Shown one piece after another: positions 44,368 through 56,757 of a stretch of DNA of 64,000 bases. The notes beneath the pieces are model-generated. The model had not been told where the DNA came from. It worked only from the letters and a program-made list of their open reading frames with translations, and did no database searches. A program made the position numbers and the translations under genes. Origin of the DNA: Byssochlamys sp. IMV 00236 (taxonomy: Eukaryota; Ascomycota; Eurotiomycetes; Eurotiales; Thermoascaceae); contig MSJH02000802.1 in assembly GCA_001931875.2 (NCBI GenBank), positions 38,455 to 102,454 of the forward strand. Reading direction: 5' to 3'. Positions within the stretch are counted from its first letter, which is position 1. Every line of letters starts with the position of its first letter.

Positions 44368-44866
44368 CGGTATTCATATGACGGAATGATTCATGGGAGT
44401 AAAGGTTTACACTTGGTCAATATGCAGAGTTTTGATAGACACGATAGATATATTCAATATAATAAAGACTTGGGAACTCATCTGTAGCTTAAATCTGGTA
44501 GTTGTGCTGGAGGATCTGCTTGCCGCGTTACTAGGGATACCGTATTGTACAGTACGTGGAGCCGTGACAATACGTCACCTCAGCTAGAGCAAAGAGACGC
44601 ATCCCACTGACAGCGCATGCTTGTAAGAGCCTCCCCCGCGTTATCTACTTGCAGGGAAAGTCTGACTTGCTGGTTTTTTCTAATTCTTCTCCGAAAGGAG
44701 CTTCGACACTGACTGTTAGCTCTCCCCCGAACTTTCGTTGGCCATCGCTGCCGTGTCGAACGCGCCTATTCCATTGAATACATCGGGCATCAACGACCAT
44801 GGCTACCGCCTAAAGACGAGACGAGTGCAGTCATCGCGATCGGAGTTTAGCATCTGATCTGAGGCA
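44368..44866. other. Intergenic region RAD54 to VAC14
   Basis: 499 bases with the RAD54 3' region and VAC14 promoter. No gene or distinct site seen. Confidence 0.45.
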
Positions 44867-47800
44867 ATGGATCAGTTCGTGCAGCGCTTGTTGAACGACA
44901 AGCTATACGATAAGAGGAAACAAGGAGCTCTGGAGTACGCCGCATTTTGTTCTCCACCCTAGTGCAGCAGCTTTAAGACCTATCACTTACCTTGTACATC
45001 CTTATTCAGGCTCGAGAGGATCGTTCGCGAAGCTGCGATAAAAGAAGACCATGAGAGAATCCAGAAGATCATCGACCAGCTCTGCCACGACTATGCCTAC
45101 GCCGTACACCAACCTCATGCCCGAAACGGCGGTCTGATCGGACTGGCCGCGGCCTCGATAGCATTGGGATCAGTGAGTGGATTGGATAATATACCGGGTC
45201 CTTATAGGGACATGAGACTGAGCTGTGCCATGCTAGGAAGGAGTAGCTCCTTATCTTCAAGAGATAGTGCCGCCTGTTCTGGCCTGTTTCACGGACCAGG
45301 ATGCGCGCGTCAGGTACTATGCATGCGAAAGCATGTATAATATTGCGAAGGTGGCTAAGGGAGAGATTCTACTCTTCTTCAATGAGATTTTTGATGCGCT
45401 GTGCAAGGTGAGGATCTCGACGGGTCGTCTGTCTGCATACCGTTATACTCATGCGCTCGAGTGCTGCAGTTAGCTTCAGATTCGGAATTGTCCGTCAAGA
45501 ATGGAGCAGAGCTTCTTGATCGCCTCGTAAAGGATATCGTGGCAGAATCCGCTGCTTCTTACGTTTCTGTCCTAAATATTCCGGAGAAGAGTCTGCAGGA
45601 TCCAGATGCAAGCTTGGAATCAGACGAACTATCGGCAGACCTGCCCACTGCTTTCTCCCTGGCTAAGTTCATACCACTCCTGAAGGAACGAATATATGTC
45701 ATCAACCCTTTTACCCGCATGTTTCTTGTCTCATGGTTGACGCTGCTGGACACGATACCAGACTTGGAGCTGGTTAGCTACCTGCCCGCCTTCCTTGGCG
45801 GACTGATCAAGTTTCTAGGTGATCCGAACAAAGACGTCCATGTTGCTACCCAAAATCTTCTGGAGAGGTTCCTATCAGAGATCAAGCGCATCGCTCGTAT
45901 TAAAAAGGGGATCGAAGAGAGTCGAAAGGGTCAAGAGAGCCAACACAATGCATCAGCTACAAGTGACAGCGCCAGCATAGCACCTGATCAGGACCCTGAC
46001 GCCGATAAGAGTGACAATGCCATTGTAGACTCTGACTCTGAAATCGACGATCACAACACAACTACCGATGGGGATTGGATTCCAGGACAAGACGCAAACA
46101 TTGAGTACCCTAAGATCCTGGAGATCCTGGTAGGATATGTCGACACGTCATTCGGTAAGTTCTATCAGGATTCACGTTGTTGTTGAATCTCCGCTGATAT
46201 GTATATGGATATAGATGAAGAGATGCAATTGACTGCGCTTCGCTGGATAGATAGCTTCTTTGAAATCAGTCCCGAAGATATTCTGCAGTTCGTCCCGAGG
46301 CTTTTGACGCAGGTCCTCCCTGCTATGTCCAGTGGCTCGGACCAGGTGCGGCAGGCGGCGAACAGGGTCAACACATCCCTCATGGAGTATATTCTCTCTC
46401 TCCCTGATGAGGCCTCCCCTGAAGGCACTGGCCGGCAAGGCCCGACCTCCAAGGCACCCCCTCCAGTTGCTAAAGACGGTGGTGAGAAGAGATCGGGCAC
46501 ACCAAGCGGGCGGCCATCTTCCGAGACAATCAGCATCGAAACAAAGGCTCAAGAATCGGGACCGGAGACGAAAACTGAAGCGACGCCGCAAATCAGTCCT
46601 GCAGAAACTCCCCTTCCCCCGTCGGATCTCGATTACGCTGCGGCTGTGAATTCGCTGACCCTGCAATTCCTGAACGAGAACGAAGCCACTAGAGTCGCTG
46701 CTTTGTCATGGCTCATCATGCTACATCGGAAAGCGCCGCGAAAAGTTGTAGCCTTCAACGATGGGACGTTTCCGGCTCTGCTCAAGACGCTGTCCGATCC
46801 TGCAGAAGCAGTGGTCACAAAGGATCTACAGCTCCTCTCTCAGATATCGAGAAACAGCGAAGACGGATACTTTACATCATTCATGGTGAATCTTCTTCAA
46901 CTCTTTTCGACGGATAGGAGGCTGCTAGAGAATCGTGGAAATCTGATAATTCGCCAACTTTGCATGAACTTAAGTCCGGAGCGAATATACCGGACTTTGG
47001 CTGACTGTCTTGAAAAGGAAGAGGCATGTATCGATCTCCTTCTAGTAACCATTTTCTAACGATATCAGGATATCGAATTTGCCAGTATCATGGTTCAGAA
47101 TCTGAACAACAACCTCATCACGGCACCTGAACTTACAGAGCTTAGGAAAAGATTGAGGAACCTGGAGTCCAGAGTATGCTTGCTAAAAGCATGTATCTTC
47201 AGAATTGTCATACTAACCGAGACCACAGGAGGGCCAGATGTTTTTCGTTGCCTTATTCCGATCCTGGTGTCACAATGCGGTGTCGACATTCTCTCTGTGT
47301 CTTCTTGCACAAGCCTACGAACAGGCATATAATCTCCTTCAAGTCTTGTTAGTAGTTTCCGAGTGTGGATTGGATACATGCTTACTATTCTCTAGCGCGG
47401 AGCTCGAAATGACTGTCAACATACTAATCCAAATCGATAAACTGGTCCAACTGCTGGAGTCGCCAGTCTTCACCTGTGAATACTCCTTTTTCTTTTCTTG
47501 TATGTCCATGAAAAGCAAACTAATTCGTCACAGACCTTCGCCTTCAGCTCCTGGAGCCTGAAAAGTACCCATATTTATACAAGTGTCTGTATGGAGTTCT
47601 CATGCTGCTGCCGCAAAGTTCGGCTTTCGCAGCTCTGAAGAACCGCCTGAACAGTGTGAGCAACATTGGGCTGCTCCATGCTGGACCCCGAGCGTACGTC
47701 AACCCTGCGATTAAGGCCCCATCCAGTTCTTCCCCGTCCCCCTTCAATAATCCTTTGAGAAACCATTACCGTCGGCGAAGCACGGAAGCTTACGTTGTAC

Positions 47801-48252
47801 CTGCGGGACCCAACAGTCCTGTGAATAACGCCTATGACCGTCCCACCGGGAGTAGGTTGAAAGGCCGCGAGGAGAATGCTATTCGCTGGGTTGAACTACT
47901 GGACAAATTCAAAAATGTCCAGGAGAAAGCCAGGCGTTCCCGGATGTCACGACGACACATTGATCATGGCGGCACCCAACTGGACTTTCAAAACCCGTCA
48001 CTGGCAGCTGCACTGTCTGCGGCTGCCGCTTCAGAGCATGGCCGTGGGAACTACAAGGAAAAGACTCTTCCGGACGCCCCTCGTGGAGTAGGCAGCGGGC
48101 TGGGTATAACCGGTGACGGTCGTCGCGTAAGCTCTCCGGACAGCGCGACAGGCCATAAAGGAACGTCGACACCTGCGGCTGGCCATAAGAGCAGGTCCAG
48201 CCTTTCCAACCTGGGACGACTTGGGATTGGAGCCAGGAAGTCTAAACGCTGA
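44867..48252 (+). CDS. VAC14: VAC14, scaffold of the PtdIns(3,5)P2 complex
   Basis: Nine exons: 44867-44934, 45010-45172, 45237-45407, 45470-46154, 46215-47023, 47069-47173, 47229-47347, 47396-47475, 47534-48252; 972 residues. Vac14 is a HEAT-repeat scaffold holding the Fab1/PIKfyve kinase and Fig4 phosphatase on the vacuole membrane. The N-terminus carries HEAT repeats with PPVLACFTDQDARVRYYACESMYNIAKVAKGE, the most conserved segment. The C-terminal VAC14_Fig4-binding domain is clear: [41 protein letters not shown] and LIQIDKLVQLLESPVFTYLRLQLLEP. A disordered acidic linker (about 290-345) and a Ser/Pro-rich one (about 430-510) interrupt the repeats; the tail is Arg/Ser-rich. Intron 5 (47024-47068) uses a GC donor (GAG|GCATGT), the only choice keeping the frame. 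Confidence 0.93.
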
Positions 48253-49289
48253 AGGATCTGGACTCCCGCCTGTCCAACTTCCTGCCTTAGCGACCTGTTT
48301 TATTCGCATATTGATCTTTCTCCGATTCATGACGTGAAATGACTTGACGAGCTGTAATTGACCCGCCACGGAATGGTGGCAAAGCATCTCCGTTCGTTGC
48401 CTTGCTGCTTCTCTGCCAGTGTTTCGTCTTTCGCTGCCCTTCTCGGTACCCAATTTCTGGTTTTATATTCCTTTACTGTCCATGATTTATCTCCCAGAAA
48501 GTTCCCAGGCGTGCTCGACAACTTCCTGTTTCTGCCAACTTGCTGGTTTGCGGCGTTGTACATTTGATATCCCATCCATTAGCATGTGCCAGGAGAAAAT
48601 CATAGGAAACAATGTACAAATTATCGATAGCGGAAACCCACTATAGAAGAGATACCTTGCCGCCCAGCGGGACGTCCGACAACGGATTGGACCGATGTCT
48701 TATGCATATCGTCATTTAAGCCATTATCTACATAATCTTAGGGAAGACTCCGAACGCGCGCCACACGGAAGTCGAAGCTATTATCTCTACGCAGCTATTT
48801 ATCTCTTTCCCACCCGAAAGGGGCAAGTATTCCCCCGCAAGATCGAGTGAAGGGCGAGATCTGTCAGCGCTATGATGGTGGACTTGGAGCATATCGAGAG
48901 CTTCGGCGGTTTCTTATCGATCCGTTATCGATGACTGCGGGGTATCTGTGATTATCAACCGTCTGTTAACTTGATACTACTAGCTAGTCAAGATCTTCAT
49001 CTGTCATTTCTATCCTTTAGCGTACGTGAGGAAACTGTACAACCTCGCTGTCATTGGCTTGTGATGCCGAGGATATCGAGACGGATATACTTCTGATCCT
49101 CTCATTGGTTTGTTTCTTCTTCGCATCTGTGGTATTCATTTATTCTCCGGTCCAGTGCAGTGGGAGACCCCAACGGATCAGACAAATGCTAACTAGCCAT
49201 CAGAACAGTCTGCAGACGAAAATCAACAAAAGCTCACACAAGAAGTGAAAAGAAAAGAAACTAGATATTCACAGAATACAAAACACACA
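48253..49289. other. Intergenic region VAC14 to ketopantoate-reductase-like gene
   Basis: 1.04 kb. Short frames only; no RNA gene or mobile element recognised. Confidence 0.4.
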
Positions 49290-50604
49290 ATGACAACCGA
49301 TTCGAAGGCGCGCTGCCTTCTCGTCGGCGGCGGCGGAGTGGGCACAATGGCCGCATACAACCTCGAAGCTGGCGGTAAGGCGACAGTGACGGCAGTGCTG
49401 CGGTCGAATTTCACAGCAGTCGAACGAGATGGGTTCAGTATCGATTCGATTGATCACGGAAAGATAGAAGGCTGGAGACCGACGGAGAGTATGTACAGTA
49501 CATCCTTTTCCTCTGTTTGCCTCGCGTTACCTCTCTTGTATTAACTATAACATCTATATTCTTTACGTTGAAAAAGCTAACGCAAAAAACACCAGTTCGA
49601 ACCACAATCCCCGATATCAAAACAGATAAAGACAGTAATAATAAACCATACGACTTCATCATCGTAACGACCAAAAACACACCCGATATCCCACCATCCC
49701 TACCATCTCTTCTCGCCCCGGCCGTAACGCCAGGACACACAAGCATCATGCTTCTCCAAAACGGGCTGAATATCGAAAAGCCCTTCTTCGCCGCTTTCCC
49801 AGATCACCCTATCCTATCAGGCGTGTCTCTCATTGGAGCAACTGAAACATCACCAGGGAAAGTCCTCCATGATGATCGAGATCGTATGATCGTCGGGGCG
49901 TTTCCTCGTGCTACCTCCTCTCCAGACCCCTCCCCGAAAGACCACACATCCGCCTCTCACTTCGTCGACATCTACTCCGCCTCAGGCAAAGTCGTCTGCA
50001 ACCTCACCACGAACGTAGGTCTAGTCCGCTGGCGCAAACTCGTCTACAACGCAAGCTACAACTCCATCTGCGCCATCACAGGCCTGGATACGACCCGGAT
50101 GCGGTTCGCAGGCGAGCCTCTTCGTCAACTCATCCGGCCAGCGATGTGGGAGATCATAGCGACGGCTCGAGCGGCGGGGTATCCGCTCCCGGAGGAAGAA
50201 GAGCTCGTGGAAATGATGGTGGATGTTGATCCGTGGACGTTCTTTAAGCCGAGTATGTTGCAGGATGTGGAGAAGGTGTGTATTCTATCCTATTTTATTT
50301 TGTTTTATTTTCTTGTGCATATATATATATATATACTAGCTCTATCTTCTCCGCCGAGGACAATGTATTAACACTACTTACATACGGTATATTGAATGCT
50401 GACCGATGAATATAGAATAACTTCACCGAATTCGAAAACATCGTTGGCGAACCCGTCCGCGAGGCACAGCGTCTAGGCGTCCCCACGCCAACGTTACAGG
50501 TCATATACGCCCTTTTGCAGACGATGCAGTGGAAAACGAAGGAGAGTAGAGGTCTATTTACCGTCCCGTCGGAACGGCCGGTGGGGTTTGTTCTTTCTAA
50601 ATGA
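49290..50604 (+). CDS. Ketopantoate reductase (ApbA/PanE) family protein
   Basis: Exons 49290-49488, 49596-50275, 50416-50604; 355 residues. The family reduces 2-dehydropantoate with NADPH in pantothenate and CoA synthesis, but many fungal members are paralogues with unknown substrates. The Rossmann motif is at the N-terminus: LLVGGGGVGTMAAYNLE (about 10-26). The chain then shows DFIIVTTKNT, LLQNGLNIEKP and LSGVSLIGATE, matching the family's NADPH and substrate domain order. The C-terminal helical domain contains KLVYNASYNSICAITGLD, where the Lys and Asn are the expected catalytic and substrate-binding residues. The third exon gives VGEPVREAQRLGVPTPTLQVIYALLQ, the usual family end. It is probably not the primary PanE, because the nucleotide-binding region is the looser fungal paralogue type. 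Confidence 0.85.
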
Positions 50605-51609
50605 GTATTATGTTTTGCTTAAAATAGATGGTGGTTAGGTATCGTAACTATACAGTATTATTTATATTATGACCTTTTTATCTTGCTTTAGATGGGGATA
50701 GAAGCTAGAAATCGTATATATCTGGGACTTTGTTTTCAAGTCCGAATAATGATGTATATTCAGTTCCTTCTATTTGTTTACCATGACACAGATCAGACTA
50801 TGGTCCCTGAGTTCGAAGCCGATAGTTTATCAATAGCCTTGTCTTGTGCTATAAAAGCGGGTGTCTTATAGCCGTTTTCTTTTTCTCCACCATGGAAGAT
50901 CGTGAGACTTGGGTTCAATGCACGCATGGTTATTTGTTATCGCAGGTTCCTCAGGGATAATGGTGTACTCTCGATACTGCCACTGATACTACTGCTGCTC
51001 CGCGTGAGCTTCGCAATACCAGGATCGACTTTTTATGGGGAAAGAATCTATAACATATTTCTCGTTAACCGGGACGCCCAGAGGCGCCTATTCCCTATAT
51101 TTCAAAGTATGTACCAAGATAGGAGGTGATGGTATTTGTGACAGTGCAGAGCTGGACCGCCATAGGTCAATGTGCAAAATGGAGGCGTGGCACGTAGAAA
51201 GAGAAGCATGTACAGGGTAAATGGCAACGAAAGAAGGTTATGCAAAAAAGAAATACACACGAAAGGGACGAAATAAATCGAAGCAAAGTCGACCAAAAAG
51301 AACGAGAGCTCCCCTATCGCGCCGAGAAAAGCACAGCAACCCATGCAACCGGGAATGATGACAAAGTCATGCTTCCATCCAAAAAAAAGATCTGACTCCA
51401 AGGCTCGTATGGACTCCAGATAGCTTTTTATTTGCAATCTTTCTTTTTTCCATCTACCGTTCTCAACCGGCCCTTGCCGGGAATCGAATAAACCAACAGT
51501 TCGCAGTCGTTAAGTTCAAATCACCGCTCGAAAGGACGTTAAAGCGGAGAGGGGGTCGAAAATGAAATCAGGAGTGTCATTCTGTTGTCTGTACAGCACT
51601 CTGTCGTCA
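50605..51609. other. Intergenic region downstream of the ketopantoate-reductase-like gene
   Basis: 1.0 kb of convergent 3' sequence between this gene (+) and the small 77-residue gene (-). Only short unsupported frames. Confidence 0.4.
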
Positions 51610-52006
51610 TCACCGCCATCGGGAGTCCACGCTGTTGCCCCAGCCAGGTGGTTTCCAGTGGCTGCCAGTGGAACTCTTGGAAACGGTGCCTGTGGATGTC
51701 GGGGAGCCAGCGTTGTTGTAGACATATTCACCATCGACGTACTGTACGCCCGAGTGGAAGGTGCTCCGGTGCTTGCGGCGCGTGTACCGCTGCTCGAGAC
51801 GGTAAAGCTCGATCTCTAGGGTCGAACGTCAGCAATGTCCTACATAGCATGCATACCACGAAGTTGATGCAGGAAAAGAAGCCAAGGAGCAACAACTGCT
51901 ACCCCAAGATGCTGATAAAGTGGAAGAAGATCAGTCCGCGACTGCCGTTCACAGCGCGGGCCAGAACAGGCTACTTACTTGACTGTAGCTTCTCGATGAA
52001 CCCCAT
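51610..52006 (-). CDS. Small conserved-looking protein of unknown function, 77 residues
   Basis: Exons on the minus strand: 52006-51979 and 51815-51610, with a 163-base intron (A|GTAAGT ... GCTGAC ... CCTAG|AG). The protein begins MGFIEKLQSKIELYRLEQRY, continues TRRKHRSTFHSGVQYVDGEYVY, and ends with a Ser/Thr/Gly-rich tail closing SVDSRWR. The first half is amphipathic and strongly basic; the YVDGEYVY motif stands out. There is no signal peptide or membrane span. I cannot assign a function. That an unremarkable start codon with a consensus donor joins in phase to a well-formed second exon supports a real gene. The unusual Arg/Tyr-rich helix suggests a nucleic-acid or membrane-surface contact, which is only a guess. 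Confidence 0.7.
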
Positions 52007-53718
52007 TGTGTCTGTGTGGTAGTATGCAATATATACCCAGTCTAATGCAAATCACCGCTCTGATTTTCTATGTTTCGCAGTAAAAAAAAAAGGCGTTTTC
52101 GGATGCTCGAACGATATAGCCAGGAAGGAACCCGTCGCTGACGTTGGCACACCAACTCCTGCCAGTAAGTCCGGTATCGTAGTTTGTAGAAAAATCGGTA
52201 CGCTCTGTACACGGGAGTAGAATTTCAAAGACAGGATTGCCGCTCAGCAGCTCCTGTTGAATATAGAAGTAATTGATTGCGATTGCCGTCCCCTTCCGGG
52301 CCGTGGTTCGGTGAGATTCCGTGACGCTGAACTGGTAGATATCCGGATGTCTACAGCTGGATCACTGTTGCTGCGATTGTCTGGCTGTCCAATCAGTAAC
52401 GGTGGCGGGGGATCGACTGTCGGAATCCGCGGAAGCGGTATGCTGTTGCTGCTGAGGATGTCAGTGGTTGATCCTCTCGCGTGGACAGCGGCTGACAAAG
52501 GCAGAGAGACGGGCAGACGTCAAGAAGAAGGTAGCATTATTCTTTAAGGGAGACGAGGACTGGGGGATAATAAAGGGTCGATCTGGACGATGAGGCACGG
52601 CTGGGGGAACGTACCACAACGCCTTAAAACCCAATAATACGACCAGGGTGCGCAAGTGCCGGACAAAACTTATTTATCGTAGGATAGAGATCGCGTGTCT
52701 TGTCTGTCGTATTCCAATTGGGAGTCTGGAATGAAGGAATGGACCCCAGGTATGGGATTGTGATCGTTAAACGAGTGTGATAGAGAGGAATACTGGGGAA
52801 GAAAGGAATGACCGTGATGGGACAACAGCGCCTCCCTGTGCCGTCTGGACAGAAGCTATCTATGCAGACCACGATCACCACTGTCGAACGCTCACAGAAA
52901 AGCACAACAGCATCCAGGGGGGCAGAAGAACGAATTCCCTAGTGTGGGGGACTGGAGAACAGTCACGCTAAAAGACGGACTTGAAGCTGCCGCCAGGAAC
53001 GCTCGTGTCTGTGCGGTTTTCCGTGCTTGTTCTTGCTGGAGTTTCAGGGGGTTTTGCCCGCTAAGAAGGCCCTAAGATGCTGTGGCTACGGCTCCGGCCG
53101 CCCAGGGGCTCGTTCGCTGCGTACCCGGTACCTGGTGCTCCAATAGAAATCCCATACAAACACAAGTCGCAGTGACTTGTCGCCGTTGACTCGCCAACGC
53201 TCGTGGCGTCGTAGCCTGCGCGAACTCAATTCTCAGCCCGTTCGCGTGCTCGACGCTTGGAAGCATAACTTACTCCATCGCGGTTTCAGATGCATGAGGG
53301 GTTGTGGTCGATAAGCTACGGTGGTCTCCCAGACGGTAGACCTGCCATTCGCAAGTAGTATGTAGTGTACTCCGTAGTAACTACGTAGTAGTATGTACAG
53401 TAAGTACATGTAGATCGGCGCTGACAGCTCTTTTCTTAAATACAGTGAGAATTTATAATAATGCCAGACTGCCAGGTCCTCCAAACCGTTCTGCTGCGCA
53501 GACTGTCGCGAAATGGCGAGAATATAGCATAGCGCACGCAAGCGGCAGGCCTGGGATGTGCGATGCGCCAACACAAAGCTCTCTGTCCCTGTCGGTCATG
53601 TCGATTGATCGCAGTTCCGGCTACTCGGGAGCCTGGGTCCGTTCTTCCAATTCCAGCGAAGTGGTCAGAGCCCACTCGATAGCGCTGTCGGTCGAACGCC
53701 TAACGAACTTGGGATCAG
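52007..53718. other. Intergenic region between the small gene and ATM1 3' end
   Basis: 1.7 kb between two minus-strand genes. Frames up to 113 codons on either strand are not recognisable. A short palindromic-looking stretch rich in GTAGTA/TACTAC lies at about 53354-53410. Confidence 0.4.
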
Positions 53719-56264
53719 CTACGACTTAGGTTTGGGCTCGTTATTCGAGCTCGAGCTGGTGTCCTCTTCATCCTCCAGTTCAACACTCTGTTCCAGATCC
53801 GCATCCTGTGCAAGGGAAAGTTCTTGGGCTACAGGGCGATATCAACTCGTCAGCATTCGACCCCATGGACCAAGCAATGAACAAGACGGGAGCAAGAGGA
53901 CGTCTACTCACCCTGCCATAATTCCGCGTAGATACCTTCCTTATCGAGCAGCTCTCGGTGCGTACCAGTCTCAGCGACATGGCCATCTTTGAGCACCAGG
54001 ATCTGATCGCTGTCGTAGATCGTCCGCAGTCGGTGCGCAATAAACACACTCGTACGAGCCTTCTCTTTCAGGATCTCATTGATATTCTGCAGGAGCGCCT
54101 GCTCCGTGTATGTGTCGAGGGCAGATGTCTAGAGGAATCTGTCAGCAAGTCCCCTTTTTGCATGAACTCAGAAAATAGATAGGGGAACTAACCGCTTCGT
54201 CAAAGAACAGCAACGGGGGATCCTTCAAGATGAGCCGGGAGATGGCCAATCGCTGCTTCTCGCCGCCAGAGATCATCATGCCTCGCTCGCCGACTGGCGT
54301 CTTGTATTTTTCCGGCATGGTCTCGATCAGGCCGTGGATGTGTGCCTTCTGGGCTGCCTGCCGCACTTCCTCGTCCGACGCATCCATTCGGCCATACCGG
54401 ATGTTATGCTCGATCGTGTCATTGAACAGAGGCGTATCCTGGGGCACAACGCCAATCGATTTGCGCAGACTATCCAGTGTCACGTCACGGATATCCTGGC
54501 CATCGACGAGGATGCGTCCCGACTGTGTGTCGTAGAACCGGAATAGCAATCGTAGAATCGTCGACTTGCCGCAACCGCTTGGTCCAACAATGGCGAACTT
54601 CTGGCCTGCGGGGATCGTGAAGCTGGCATTCTTGAGGATAGGCCTCTCGGGGTGGTAGCCGAATGTGACATTCTCAAACCTGATCTCGCCTCCCCGGGAC
54701 AGGTCGAGAACCTTAGCATTCGGGCGCTCCTCAATCTTGACGTTGACCTTCTGCAGATTGAACAAGGTCTCCATGTCCAAGAGAGATTGTCTCAGTTCTC
54801 GATAGACTGAACCCAGGAAATTGAGAGGCACAGACAGCTGGAAGACAAGTTGGTTGACCATCACCAGGTCACCCACCGTCAACGTGCCCTGGGCAACTCC
54901 GTTGGCAGCCAGGTACATCATACCGGCAAGTGCGCTGGAGAAGATCATGTTCTGGCCGGAGTTCAAGAACGCCAGGGAGGTGGTGACCTTGATGGAGGCA
55001 TCTTCGTAGGCTTTCAGCGCCCTGTCGTATCGAGCCACTTCGTACTTTTCATTGTTGAAATACTTCACCGCTTCGTAGTTGATAAGAGAATCCACGGCTA
55101 CTGTAGCGCCCTTGTTGTCAGCAGCATTGGCCTGCTTACGGAACTTGGTTCGCCAGGCAGTCGTCGTGATGGTGAAAGCCGTGTATGCGACCATGGTCAG
55201 AGCTGTGATGGCAGCAAACTGCATTCCGTATTGATATGTCTGCCTCCGTCAGTATATCCGTTTCCGACTCGAGGGCAATTCTTCATACCAGAATACCGCA
55301 AACCAAAGATATCTCAAGAGCGGTAGGAAACACATGGAACACCATCGACGTCAGCAAGAAACTGATACCCTTTGTTCCGCGATCGATCGCTCTTGTGAGA
55401 CCACCAGTCTGGCGACTCAGATGGAAATTAAGGTCCAACCGCAGAAGATGGTCAAAAACGTTGCGGGCAACTTTCCGGATAGCTTGCTGGGCCACTCGGG
55501 CAAAAACCGCGTTCCGGAGCTCCTGAAAGAGTGAGGCTCCTATCCTGGTGGTACCATCTGCGAAGCAGTCAGATGAGGATCCATAAAGGGCATGATAATA
55601 TAGACCATACATGCTATAATCATAGATCCCGCAACCGTGTAAGCCGTGCCGCCAACAGCCGCAAAGTCAACGTTCATCGAGTCCACTATGCTCTTGAAGT
55701 AGAAGGGGACTTCGACGTTCAGGATCTAGGCACTTGATGAGCAGGTTGTCGTAGAATGGTCTCCTCGAATGAGCTCACCTTGCCCCCAACCAACAATGAT
55801 AGGGCCGTTCCAACACGTAATTTGGTTCCCCAGTCATCCTGAACAGCCGTTAGTATATAGAGACCACCGTGAAAGAGAGAAATGGTGCCCACCTTCGGCC
55901 AGAGGTATTTTACCATCTCTTTCATAATCGCCCAATCTGCTTTCCTCTGCTCCTTGTTTCCAACAGTCTTCTCGCTTAATAAACCTCCATTGGCAGAGTC
56001 CTTTGTATCTGTGGTCTGCTGCTTCTTCCTCGCCTCCTCTTTCAGCTGCTTGGAAGCCGCCGGAGTGACCACGTCCACCGGCTTGCGCGGAGACGGGGTC
56101 TCCCCGGTTGTCTGCTTCCTCAATTGGTTTCCATTTGTCGTAAATATCCGCAGCTGATTTCCAGTGCAGAGGCGTGTTGGCGACGGAAGTATGATCGTAG
56201 AGCGGGGGTCGGCCAGTCGCCGCGGCGCCCGCAAAAAGGGCGACTGCGCCGCTCTGAGCAGCAT
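53719..56264 (-). CDS. ATM1: ATM1, mitochondrial ABC transporter for Fe-S export
   Basis: Exons on the minus strand: 56264-55893, 55838-55779, 55725-55611, 55557-55289, 55239-54193, 54128-53912, 53828-53719; 729 residues. It is an inner-membrane half-transporter (ABCB7 type) that exports a glutathione-linked sulfur/iron compound needed for cytosolic Fe-S assembly. The first about 120 residues are a basic, Ser/Thr-rich presequence and linker, ending [15 protein letters not shown]. The membrane domain follows (about 125-430), with [54 protein letters not shown] and the family pocket segment [26 protein letters not shown]. The nucleotide-binding domain has Walker A GPSGCGKS (491-498), signature ISGGEKQR (595-602), Walker B LLFFDEA and ATSALD. 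The Ile before SGGEKQR replaces the usual Leu. The tail is acidic. It shares a promoter with AIM24. Confidence 0.96.
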
Positions 56265-56757
56265 GGCACCCTGTAAGATGTTCTTTTGAGTTCTCTGTAT
56301 TCTTCTCTCAATTATCGGTATCAGGGGGGCTCATGTCGAGAGGCCTCTCGTGTCTGTCAGAAAATCGCCCGCTTTGCGGCGCTCCGGGTTCGGAGGAATG
56401 GGATATCGCGCACAGCGTATGGTACTGGATGTCTCCGGTCAGTCTCTGTCTGCACAACGCCAGCAGCCAGGAAGAGGGAACATACGGTATCCTCCGCCTC
56501 TCGTCCCCAGTGCGATACAGGCACAATTGGATTATTTGAGGACCAGCAGGGGAGATCGCAAAAGGTACTCACGCTGTCGTGATCGATCCCCACCTGCAGC
56601 TTGTTTGCGCCGTTTGTCTGCTGCCGAGCTGCTCCGCGGAAAGCAACTTGAACTAAATGTTTTAGTGTTGATCGAGCGAACATCGACTGACGTAAAGGCA
56701 TATCTTTCTTGCCTTTCCTTCTCACTCCCTCGTGCTGCTTCCCATGAACTCAACGCC
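56265..56757. promoter_or_regulatory. Shared divergent promoter ATM1 / AIM24
   Basis: 493 bases between two mitochondrial genes. No CCAAT-N12-RWT or ATCWGATAA site found here. The AIM24 frame stays open through most of it (from 56350), but nothing there resembles the family N-terminus. Confidence 0.5.
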
